The translations under genes and the position numbers were made by a program. This document shows, piece by piece, positions 36,759-47,245 of a stretch of DNA of 64,000 nucleotides (positions are counted from its first letter, which is position 1; each line of letters opens with the position of its first letter). This DNA comes from Plicaturopsis crispa FD-325 SS-3 (lineage: Eukaryota; Basidiomycota; Agaricomycetes; Amylocorticiales; Amylocorticiaceae): the NCBI GenBank assembly GCA_000827205.1, contig KN832556.1, positions 661,436 to 725,435 on the forward strand, given 5' to 3'. A model generated the notes under the pieces. That model was not told where the DNA came from, made no database searches, and worked only from the letters and a program-made list of their open reading frames with translations.

Positions 36759-39092
36759 ATGGTGTCCCCGAGTCGCGAAGACACCCTTCGATCGGTGCAC
36801 TTCAATGAAAAGTGCAGCGCGAAGACTCCCGCTACGACGATCAAACCAGAGGAGGATGGGTCCACCGTAGTCATCTCCTTCGCTCAGTCTGACCCGGAGA
36901 ACCCGTTCAATTGGAACACTACGAGAAAATGGTGCGTACATGTACACCCAAATTTGCGATGCCTCTATCTTAACACAGAACGTCGGTTCAACAGGGTCAC
37001 GATCTTGATCGCCCAGCTCTGTGCGTCAAATGTTAAGCCAGAACTACTTATGGTCGTTGACTCACTGGGGATTCTAAACTGCACCAGTTGCTGGGAGCAC
37101 CGCAATCAACGTCACGGCTTATGGACAGGGATTCGGCTCTATGCAGCGAGATCTCCACTGCTCAAATCTAGCGGCTACTGGAGGGACAACTTCCTACTTC
37201 GTGACGTGCGCGATTGCACCGTTGATCCTGGCGCCGATCTCGGAGCAGTTTGGACGAAGAAATTTAATGTTGATATCTGTATGTTACTTTGCTGCATACG
37301 AATGTACAATTGTGCTTAACGTGACGTGGGAATAGTCTTTCATCTTCACGCTGTGTTATATACCTCAGGCGCTGGCACGCAATGTGATACTCGTCATTGC
37401 TATCCGAGTACGCAGGCTGTCCCTCCTATTTGCTCGTTCTTGCTGACGGGAGCCACATGGTTTACGATATGAATTAGGCTGTACAGGGAGCTGCAGCATC
37501 GGCTGCGAATAGCCTGGTCGGTGGAGTAGTCGCCGATATATTTCAGGCAGAAACACGAGGGCCTCCCATGGCTGTATACAGCCTTTGTATCCTCGCAGGT
37601 CAAGGCATTGGCGCCCTTGTATTCAGTGAGGCTTCGTTGATCACTCGAGTGAAACTGCAAACCACTGAGATTGCGATGGTGCTACAGGTTGGGTAGAGAT
37701 GTCCATCGGGTGGCGTTGGATTACGTGGAGTATGTATACGCTGTCAAACCATCTACCGGTCTTCACTCATGGCGTCTCATTACAGTCAACATGATGATAG
37801 GCGGCGTTATCCTTGTCGGCATATATTTCCTCCTCGTCGAGACTCGCGGCTCTGCCATTCTAGAGGCACGCGCCCGAGCACTCACGCTCAAAACAGGCAT
37901 CCCACATATAGCAGATACAGAGGAGAGAACGCCCGCCCGAAGCATGTTTCAGCTCATACGGACTACTGCGTCGCGGCCGATTGTTTTCCTGGTCTCAGAG
38001 CCGGTGGTGGCGTCCATGGCTCTATGGGCAGCACTGTTGTATGGTGACTTCGTCCTTCATGATATTATGGTGCTGAAATCGGTTTCAGGTGGGGCGTAGT
38101 GTTTCTTCTTTTCAGCTCGGTGCCCCTGGTCTACAAGCAATACAACTTTAATGAAGGCCAGATTGGCTCGGTGTTCTCTACCACCATCATAGGCGCCGTG
38201 TTGGGCCTGTTTGCGGCCCGATATCAAGACCACCTCTACGATTGCGACGCCAAAAAGACGCCGCATGGGAGAGCACCCCCAGAGTCGCGATTATATGCCG
38301 CATGCGTGCGTATCACCTCAGACTGATAGATACGCTTGCGTTGACTCGTCGACACGGCCCAGGTCGGCGGTGTACTCGTCCCAGTATCATTATTCTGGTT
38401 TGCATGGGCCGGCCGCCCTGACGTTCACTGGATGGCGCCGACAGTAGCCCTGGTACTGTTTAATTTTGCTCTCTTGTACGTGAATCCTCCCTCCGTGTTT
38501 CTTATGCTGATCAATAACCTTTTGTTCAGTCCCATCTAGTCAGTCTCAGAACATGTTTCTTGACGAAGCCACATACTCATCAAGCGCTCTCTAATTTTAC
38601 AGCTTAGCAGTGTTCAGCTACCTTGCCGATTCCTACGAGCAGTATGGGTCTTCTGCTATAGGTACGTGCCAAACTAAACAGATTGCTATGGTCTGTCAAC
38701 TGATGACTTTCTCTTATCAGCGGCCCAATCATTTCTGCGGAATTTCTTCGCGTGAGCTCGGGGACAAATGAAATGAAATTTATAGGAACTGACACTTCTA
38801 CAGTGGAGTTTTCCCTCTTTTCACTAGCGTGATGTACAAACACCTCGGCTATCCCGAGGCATCTAGTCTCCTCGGCGCCCTCGCATGCGCATTTTCTGTC
38901 GTCCCTTTTCTACTGATGATTTACGGTCCTCGAATCCGCAAGCACAGTCGAGTGGCGAAGCAGATTGCGTATCAACAAGAGCGACGGGCTGCTGCTGCGG
39001 AGGCCGCCGCGGGCGAGACCACCGGCATCGGACTGGGAGAGGAGACTACGAGGGTAGTCTGCGATGACGAGACACGACGAGAACACGTTTAA
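36759..39092 (+). CDS. Major facilitator superfamily transporter (DHA1, polyamine/drug type)
   Basis: The ATG at 36759 opens a cytosolic tail ending DPENPFNWNTTRKW, the signature before helix 1 in TPO/FLU-type DHA1 carriers. Helices follow through about a dozen short introns: VTILIAQLC, AGSTAINVTAYGQGFG, SYFVTCAIAPLILAPISEQF with FGRR, FIFTLCYIPQALARN, SAANSLVGGVVADIF, SIGWRWITWS, MMIGGVILVGIYFLLVETRG and LLFSSVPLVYKQYNF. The C-terminal half adds RLYAACVGGVLVPVSLFWFA, SYLADSYEQYGSSA and PEASSLLGALACAFS, with an Ala/Glu-rich tail and the stop at 39092. Every join I tried keeps frame, including one needing an acceptor inside GGGGCGTAG near 38097. It looks intact. It should exchange protons for small organic cations or drugs at the plasma membrane; the substrate is unknown. 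Confidence 0.85.
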
Positions 39093-39172
39093 CGGCCATT
39101 CACGACCACACTATAGAGCATTTACTTACATGCGCGCCGTGGCACGACACACTTCATTCATAGACACGATCC
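39087..39172 (+). repeat. Direct repeat, downstream copy at the MFS stop codon
   Basis: This copy contains GTTTAACGGCCATTCAC, ATGCGCGCCGTGGCAC and TTCATTCATAGACACGA, matching 36183-36257 with point differences and a longer gap between blocks. It covers the MFS stop and the start of the 3' untranslated region. Confidence 0.65.
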
Positions 39173-39508
39173 AACTGATTTTGGCGATTTAACCTACTTA
39201 GACACCTGTTAGGCTGTTACGACATATCCATGTACATATCTAGACTAGAACTAGTAAACTAGATTCAGTATGCACGCCGCAGAGTTCAACGTTCTCAATC
39301 AAGAGGTTCTTTTGAGTTGCTTCTTCCGAGAACTTGCGAGCACGATGCAATCTACGCGTTCCGTATTCGTACTGCAATGTTTGACGCCATCAATTTCCGT
39401 GGCGGGGAAACTCATTTACCACGATTGCCAGTGCTTGGCTGACCGTGAACACTGCTGTGTTCTACCTTCACGCCGTTTCGATAGTCTGGGCAATCCCTCG
39501 AGGCCAAC
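39173..39508. other. Promoter-side spacer of amidohydrolase copy 2
   Basis: This is 336 bp without a gene. No clear TATA box or repeat is visible beyond the direct repeat to its left. Confidence 0.4.
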
Positions 39509-42500
39509 ATGGAAAAGGACGCGTTCCCTTTACCACGCATCGAGGACAGACGACGCCCGGTGCGGAGATGGACGAGCTTGTTCAAACTCGTGGTGATCTG
39601 TCTTCTTGGTTGGGTATCTCTCTCTGCACTCGCTGGACTGCGGCAGATAAACACGTCCAATGCCCATGCGTTGTCGCAAGCGACGCTGGATAAATGTGCT
39701 GCGTTGCATACTAAACCCGGACCCCTCCCTTCGTTTGGCGACCGCGAGCAGAATGACCGTTTTGTACCCGGAACGAAATCTGTGCTCCTGAAGAACGCGA
39801 CTATTTGGACAGGGCGCGATAAGGGACTCCATGTCACTAATGGTGATGTCCTTCTAAGCAACGGCTTAATCAAGGCAGTAGGAGTCGTGGACGGAAGTGT
39901 TCTCCATGCGTTGGACGACTACGAGGTAGTAGATGTTCAGGTATGCTGCTTCGCTTTCTAACTGCATCAGATACTCATTGAGCGGCAGGGTGCTTGGGTC
40001 TCTCCCGGGTAAACAAGGTGTTACATTCTGCGGCCTATTTCAATTTACCCTGTTCATTTCAGGATCGTGGACCTGCATTCGCACATGGGCGTCGCGGCAT
40101 CTCCTGCCTTGGATGGTGCAAATGACGGTAATTCACTGAAAGGCCTTACTTTGCCATGGCTCCGATCCGTCGACGGACTCAACACGCACGACGACTCCTT
40201 TCGCCTGGCGGTCGCTGGAGGGGTTACAACCTCATTAATCTTGCCAGGATCTGCAGATGCCATAGGTTCGTTGCTGGCTCCTATCCCACATAGTACCAAT
40301 AGTGCGCAGCTGATGTGTATGATAGGTGGACAGGCATTTGTGATCAAGACGCGTCCTACTAAGGAGAAATCGACGTCCTCTATGCTCCTGGAGCCACCTT
40401 TTGGGTTAAATGGATCGGATTTCGACAGAAGTCTCCCTCCAAGATGGCGTCACATGAAGTGAGAATCATATACTAATGATAACCGAATAGAATCCCTAAC
40501 ATCCGTATCCTCACAGACATGCTTGCGGTGAGTACTTCATCAGCGCTCAAATGACATCGCAATGTAATTGACTCCCCGAATATTGATCCCTGTTCTATCA
40601 AGGCGAGAATCCAGGTGAGTAGAGAGAAACTTATCGGTTGAAAACCCCTCATATCTTTGTAGCCGGAGTATATTCTGGAACACGTATGGACAGTGTATGG
40701 GCGACTCGCCAAGTGTAAGACCCAATTTGATCCTTTTAGCAATACACGCCAGTCTGAAACAACATACAGATACGACAAGGCGCGCCAGATCAAAAGGGCA
40801 CAAGATGAGTACTGCTCAGCGGCACTTTCGGGACAGTGGAAAGGCCTCGGCGCATTCCCAGAAGAGTTGCAGTGGGAAGCAGCCGTTGACATCCTGAGAG
40901 GGAAAGTCAAGGTACGAAAAAATGCATACTGTTCGCTCTCCTGGCTACTGAGGTTTTTCCCCTCCAGGTCCAGACACATTGTTACGAGGCCGTCGACATA
41001 GACGATTTTGTTCGGGTATGTGCGAGTTTGTGTTCAGTTGATATCCCGAAACTGACGCCGCCGTCCTAAAGCTATCGAGCGAATTTGAGTTCCCTATTGC
41101 AGCATTCCATCATGCTCACGAAGCATATCTTGTTCCCGAAGTTCTCAAACGCGCCTATGGTAAGTCTACCACATGATCTTGTCGACGTTGTCCTCTGATG
41201 ATTGCGATCCTTCTAGGTCATCCACCCGCTATCGCTATGTTTGCGGCATTCTCTCGGTCAGCATCTAACCTCTGGCACTAAGCCGCATTTGACTGATATC
41301 AGCTGTCTCGAAGATACAAGCGCGAATCATATAGGCATTCCGAATTCGCGCCACGTATCTTGGCGGACAACGGAATTTCAGTGGTTATGAAGGTAAGTTT
41401 GTCCAAAGATTTTTGTTGTCCATGTACATGCTTAAGAGTCGAAGAGTGACCACCCGGGAATCGTGTCTCGCTACCTCGTGCACGAGGCCCAACAAGCACA
41501 TTACTATGGTCTGGAAGAGAATGTCGCCCTCTCCTCCATAATCTCTACGCCTGCTGAGGTGCTTGGACTAGACCACAGAGTCGGTTTCATCAGAGAAGGT
41601 ATTCAACCCAGTGTACCCTCACTCGACCCTAAACTGATAATAATTGACGCCCTGAATAGGCTTCGACGCTGGTACGCCTTTAGCTTGCTAGGTGCTCTTC
41701 GTTACTGATAAGTTGTTCCAGATATCGTCGTTTGGGATAGCCATCCTCTAGCATTAGGTGCAACGCCCACACAAGTGTTCATTGACGGTATCGCGCAACT
41801 AGAAGCTTCTTTCGTCTCGCAAAAACCTGCTTCTAAACAGAAGGCGCCTATCACTCCCAACTTCGACGCTGAGGCTGAAAAGGCTACTGTCTACGACGGT
41901 CTTCCACCCCTGGAGCCTACTCAAGCTGTGCACGGACTAGTGGTATTCCGGAACGTGTCCAAGATCTGGTCCAAGGATGGGCAGCATGTGAAAGAGACCT
42001 TTAATTCCCCGGACCGGGCTGGGATTGTCGTTGTCGACAAGGGCAAAATAATTTATTCAGGCTCGTGGTACGGTGCACCTGCCGTTGACTCCAAAGCGGT
42101 GGTCGTCGACCTCAAGGGCGGATCGTTATCCCCGGGACTGGTCTCATATGGCTCGCAGCTCGGTACTATGGAGATCTCCATGGAGCCGTCGACGACCGAC
42201 GGAACTGTCCGAGACCCTCTCACACAGAAACCGTCCGCTCTCCTCGCGCCTGGCACCCTTGTTCGCGCTGTGGATGGTCTCCAATTTGACACCCGCGATG
42301 CACTGTGAGTTCTTACTACCCATTGTCAATTTGGCTGGTCCTTACTTACTTGTTTCCGAAAGACACGCTTATCGCGCAGGAATCACCTCGGCCATAACAC
42401 CGCCTCAATCTGAAGGCTTGGTCGCAGGACTAAGTGTTGCGTTCTCCACTGGTGCTGCCCACAAACTAGCGCCAGGGGCTGTACTCCACAATATCGCGGC

Positions 42501-43374
42501 ATTGCATTTCACCGTTTCGCATGGAATTTCCGCAAGCATAAGCACACAGATAGCGGCTTTACGACGGATCCTCCTTGGTGAAGTAGGTGGTGAAATCGAG
42601 GAATGGGCGAAGAAGGTTACCGACGTGAGTGATTTGTGGCCCGGGGTTGCTTCTAGCCATTGTACTATTCGCTGACTTGACCATTCAAATAGGGTATCCT
42701 GCCCATTGTTCTCCGAGTTGATAGTGCCGATATCATTGCAACATTGATTCAGCTAAAGCAAGAAGTAGAGGCTGCAAAAGGCCACGCAATCAAGTTCACC
42801 CTGGTCGGGGGCGCAGAAGCCCATCTCCTAGCCAAGGAAATCGCATCCGCAAACATTGGTGTGATCTTGACGCCTCCGAGGTCGTTCCCTTACACATGGG
42901 AACAAAAGCGAATGTGGGTGCTCTGCCTTCTTGGAGTAGCGGTCGATGTCTAGGTCTCAATGCATCTATACCAGCCACCCCGGCCCACCGCTCAGCAAAG
43001 ACAGTGTTGTATCGCTTCTGGCGTCGCAGAATGTGACGGTCGGGTTAGGTCCTCAAGGGGTTAACGGAGATGCGAGCATGTCGCAGTGGGCCGTGCGCAA
43101 CTTAAGGTTTGATGCTGGCTGGGTGAGCTCGAATGCTGGATCCACTGTACAGCCCATTAATTGCTTGTCGCAGGTGGCTCTCGAGTCCAACGGCCTTCTC
43201 ACCAAAGAGGACGTGCTCGCCATGGCTTCTTCCAACATCGAGCAACTGCTAGGTGTTGAAGGACACGGGGACGATGGCGATATCGTTGCTACCATGAGTG
43301 GTGACTTGCTGTCCTTCGAGGGCAAGGTGGTGGCCGTTGTTTCTTCCAGACGGGGCGCAGTGGACATTATCTAG
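39509..43374 (+). CDS. Membrane-anchored amidohydrolase-superfamily protein, copy 2
   Basis: The ATG at 39509 gives MEKDAFPLPRIEDRRRPVRR, then a signal anchor (LFKLVVICLLGWVSLSAL). The barrel begins with SVLLKNATIWTG and LLSNGLIKAVGVVDG. Metal and active-site blocks match copy 1: VDLHSHMGV, DGLNTHDDSF, GGVTTSLILPGSADAIGG, HCYEAVDIDDFV, AAFHHAHEAYLVPEVL, SDHPGIVSRYLVHEAQQAHY, STPAEVLGLDHRVG and DIVVWDSHPLALG. It ends with a copy of the C-terminal region (LVAGLSVAFSTGAAHKLAPG, VEGHGDDGDIVATMSG) and the stop at 43374. In the central block the two proteins look about two-thirds identical. No break is visible. Substrate unknown; a hydrolase acting on the outer face of a membrane is inferred from the anchor. 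Confidence 0.86.
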
Positions 43375-43683
43375 CGTGCATATTCCGGTTGAACAATTTC
43401 AACTTGCGTTCATCGTGAAATAAATGTAGATTCGCGGTAAATTATAACACTAGAAATAGTACACGACCAGCTGGGCCGGGATGTAGAAGACCCGATGCTA
43501 TGTATGTAAGTAAATCAGATTTACTGCGTTCGTTGGCAAAGTGTCCAAATGAGTGTGATAGTACTTCAGGTGCGGTGTGCGGGAAGGACGAGATATGCAA
43601 TGCGAGATGCGAGCGGACACTGTGAAATAGATGGTACATATGAAGAATGAGATGGGGGGCGCGGGCTCAGGAGTCCGCATCGT
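43375..43683. other. Convergent 3' spacer
   Basis: This is 309 bp between the stops of amidohydrolase copy 2 and the FLC/TRP-like gene. An AATAAA-like AAATAAATG at about 43418 could serve polyadenylation of the amidohydrolase gene. Confidence 0.4.
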
Positions 43684-46041
43684 CTATATTTGATATCTAG
43701 GGTGCTCCTGGATCGTCGGCGGTCGATGCGACTGGGACTGCGAGTCTGGCATCGGAACAAAGTACGGCGAATGTGGCGACTCGTTATGATGCGAGAAGGA
43801 CCATCGACTAGGAATGATCTCGCCAAGGGTCGTAGACCCTGTCGTAGGCGTATGCGGTGTTTGATGCTCGGGATGGAGTCCTGCAGGACCCATTGCCTCG
43901 TTCCGCTCAGGCGTCGACCGCGAATGCGACGACTCCGACGAGCCGGCGTACTTTTCGGCATCACGTTGCTCCTTCTCCACCATTGATGCAGTTGTGGAGT
44001 CTTGTGGCGACGGGGGCGGAGGTGTCGCCCTTCTGCGCTTGAAGACACTGAAGACACCGAGGTGCACCAATGTGTTGATGAAAAGGACAACAACGGCGAC
44101 GGAGAGGATGAGGGCGATGGCAATGCCAATGACGACGCGAGGTATAGCCTTGACATGTAGCTCCTGCAGGAAAGCAATCATGGCACCTGTAGAGACGACC
44201 CGCACGACGCCAAGGTATGTCCCCAAGACGTCCCCACCCCGCATCTTATGCGGCTTGAGCACAATCTGCGCGAGAAGCAAGAAGACCTCGACGATAAGCA
44301 TTAGCACGAGCTGCACCAGGCCGTTCGCTTTCGCAAATGCTACGAAGAGTGCCTTCAGCAACATGGCAGCGAGGACCGCTAGGAAGAAGTAGAAGCGGGG
44401 GTTACGGTATTGGCCGTAAAGCGGGCCATAAGACGCGTGGTGCTCCGGGTTGGTGAGGAGCGAGTATGGTGTCGAACGCCTAGCGAGGCGCATGGTGAGG
44501 AATGTAGGGTAAAGGATAGCGCCGGCGATGAACAGGAGGGTGAGGACCGACAACAAAACGGAAGCCCACGAGTCCTTTAATGTCCATTGATAGAATGTAA
44601 AGATAAGGATAGGCGATAATGCGATGAGGCACTGTGAGGCAAGTTTTAGTAAAGGTGAATTTGCGAGAGTGCGAGTAAAAGGAAGGCTTACCAGGCGAAG
44701 ACACCAGGCGCGCGCATACGACATGTATCCATACTTCACCTCCATCAACCGCTCTGTGTTCCCCTTGCTGGAGCGTATTGCAGCAAGCAGACCCAGGTAA
44801 CCAAGTCCCAAAGCTGTCAATGCGACAGCGGCGACCATGAGAGCCGTTAAGAAGACAGTCATGAACGCGTTCGCTGTCGCAACCTTCACCGAGTTCACAT
44901 AGATGGGCACACCGGCCTCTAGCACGTTCGAGGACGCGGTCGTCACAGTGGCTACAGCAGTCGCGACGATCTCGCGGACATTCCCCGCAGACGTGACCAG
45001 GTTACGGAAACGGTCGAGGTCGACAAAATCCGCAGCGCGACGGCTTATGGACGACGCAAACGATGACGATGCGGCGGCAACGTCACTATTGTAGGGACTG
45101 AGTTTACGGTTGACCAAGCTGACAGCTGATCCGGTGGCATCTGCCAGGTCGCCACCCGTGTTGTGCCGCATAGCGTTGATGGAGTTCTGGACGTGGTCCG
45201 ATTCGAACAGGCCCATAGCCCAAGCAAAGTTGATAGCGAAGGCGCGGTAGGCGGAGGGGTAGTTGAGGTTGAGGAGGGCCGACGTGCCAATGAACTGGTA
45301 GAGATACATCAAGTCAAGCAGGCGGTACGGAGCTAATGCTTCCGGCGACCAAGACTGCCAGACTGCGGACGCGAGTGCCAGCAATGCGATGCCACCCGCC
45401 GACCATTCAGCAGCTTCCTGACGCATCGACCATCCATTCGACAATGTCGCCTGAACGCATGCCTTCAAATCACCGGTACTCTGCTCAATAAGCTGCAGTT
45501 GTGCGAAAGCCTCAAGGTCAGGAACCTGGTAGGCGATGCCGGGGATGTGCTTGTTCACGTCGATGGACGAGGGAAGGGCGATGGAATCGACACCAGTGAA
45601 ATTGTACATGGGTAGAGGGCAGAGAGCGCCACTGAAGACGGAGCAGAGGTCGAGGGTGAAGTTGACGGGTTGTATGCCATAGATGTTGACGAGAATGTTG
45701 GCGGAGACATTGACGTTTGGTTGCTAGGAGCATATTAGATGCAAGGCGACTCAGGAGCAAAAAGTATCTACGCACCACACTGGCAGCAGAGATATTGAAG
45801 GAGACTGAAGAATTGGCAGCAATGTACGCAATGTCAAACTGCTGGATGAGCAGAGTCTCCGGAGGCTCGCAATAGGTTACTGAAGATGTGACTGTAGTAG
45901 AGACGCGACGTATGAGTATATATACTGTGCATCTGTGAGTTCGAGGTACGCACATAGTGACTTCTCCTTTGCGAAAGCGAATGGTGTGAGGAGGAGGAGA
46001 GTTGAAGCGACGAGTCGCAACCGGGCGACGTGGAGGAACAT
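43684..46041 (-). CDS. FLC/TRP-like membrane protein (ML-like domain plus TRP-type channel)
   Basis: The ATG at 46041 starts a signal peptide (RLRLVASTLLLLTPFAFA). Two small introns follow in the N-terminal lumenal part (TYCEPPETLLIQQFDIAYI, NVSANILVNIYGIQPVNFTL, CSVFSGALCPLPMYNFTGVD), an ML-like lipid-binding domain. A long transmembrane region comes next: GGIALLALASAVWQ, FMTVFLTALMVAAVALTALG, LIALSPILIFTFYQWTL, VLLSVLTLLFIAGAILYPTF, FYFFLAVLAAMLLKALFVAF and VVIGIAIALILSVAVVVLFI. A 60-nt intron at about 44632-44691 keeps frame. The cytosolic tail is Ser/Pro-rich, stop at 43684; total about 755 residues. Fungal Flc1-3 and fission-yeast Pkd2 belong here and act in haem/FAD transport, calcium signalling and wall integrity. 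Which role applies is not clear. Confidence 0.87.
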
Positions 46042-46873
46042 GGAGCGCAGGGGAGAGGTAGCAAGGAGAGGATGAGCGGGGACGTCTATGGGGTGTCTTG
46101 GATATATCCGTACGCTGTTAAGGAGAAGAGAATAAAGAGAAATTAGTACAAGCGGTGCTCTGGCGAGGTGTGTGCATGTTCGCCATTGTTCTGAACGGAC
46201 CTCGTTTAGATCGGCTTTTGTTCTCGATGTCGGCAGTCCGCGACTTTGTCGCGACGAAACAAGCTATAGCAGCACTCTAGAGTAGATTTCTAGGCAAACT
46301 GGAGACAAGCTGGACGGGGCTCATGGGGGAAGGAAAGAGAGCACGGTCGGTCACAGACGGGCAACATTTCAGATTGCTTTTACACATCCATGCCGTGTGC
46401 GGCTCGATGATCCAGCTATTTCCTTTTTCGGCGACGCGCCACATATTTATCCGCAGTGAAGTCGGCTCCTTTTCGATTTTCTCGCACTCGTGTGCAAATC
46501 GTGTCCATAACCGACTAGCTATCTTGACAGGCTATAGTAGCTTCTCTATCTTTCGGTTCATATTTTATTCATCCTCGGTCAATCGTCGCGTTGACCGAGC
46601 TCAGACATGTGTTGTGCGGGAGCACCATTGCGAACGGTTGCGGCCGCGCCCGCGAGTCGGTGCCTCTCCGCGACCATCCGACAGTGAAAACGAGGTCAAG
46701 AAATAACGTCGAAACCCTGTCGAAACCTGCACCGTTTAACTCGCGCCTCCATCGCGCAGCGCATCGTGCACGCCTGCAGGTTAAAATGTGCAGAGGCAAT
46801 CAATCGTGTAGTTCGCTTGTTTCATTAAACGTCATGAATGACATGCTCCAATACTTGATAACCATGCCGCTAT
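46042..46873. other. Promoter-side region of the FLC/TRP-like gene
   Basis: This is 832 bp from the FLC/TRP start to the MITE. No coding frame is convincing and no other repeat is seen. The last 8 bp (46866-46873) are the left target-site duplication of the MITE. Confidence 0.45.
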
Positions 46874-47220
46874 AGGACCCCCGAATATTAGGGTAAATGC
46901 CGTTATGAAAATCACAAAAGCTGATTTTTTTTGCCCGGATGATTTGCGAGGGACGGATCCCATTTTGCCCGGATGGCAACTAGCCTTATTGCCTTTTCGG
47001 GCGCTTTACCCACCCGAAAGGTCACGTGCATACGCGCAAAATTTTGGTGGCGGCGCCTGCGGCGCCGCCCCTTCCCCCTGCAAAAATTTTGCCCGGACGC
47101 GACATGGCCTCCCTCGCAGAGGGCAAGATTTTTGCCCGGATGGCATATGGCCTTCGGGCGAAAAGTGCAAATTTTGCCCGGATGATTCAAACGGCATTTA
47201 GCCTAATATTCGGGGGTCCT
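46874..47220. mobile_element. Non-autonomous DNA transposon (MITE) with terminal inverted repeats and 8-bp target duplication
   Basis: The left end AGGACCCCCGAATATTAGG is repeated inverted at the right end (CCTAATATTCGGGGGTCCT). With one mismatch the inversion extends to about 30 bp (TAAATGCCGTT on the left, AACGGCATTTA on the right). GCCGCTAT flanks both sides exactly (46866-46873 and 47221-47228). Length is 347 bp with no transposase. The inside carries five copies of a TTTTGCCCGGATG-like motif and a GC-rich hairpin (GGCGGCGCCTGCGGCGCCGCC region, about 47049-47072). An 8-bp duplication fits hAT-like and some other superfamilies; the family is not certain. The perfect duplication and near-perfect ends suggest recent insertion. 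Confidence 0.9.
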
Positions 47221-47245
47221 GCCGCTATACACAGTTGAACCGTCC

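Noticed and set aside
36759-39092. First impression that the MFS gene is a pseudogene
   Set aside because: All apparent breaks are resolved by standard short introns, and the helices and signatures are continuous to the stop codon.
46905-47238. Several overlapping frames on both strands (70-98 codons) rich in KILPG/NFAR-like repeats
   Set aside because: They come from the repeated GCCCGGATG motif and hairpin inside the MITE; all frames read through the same non-coding repeats.
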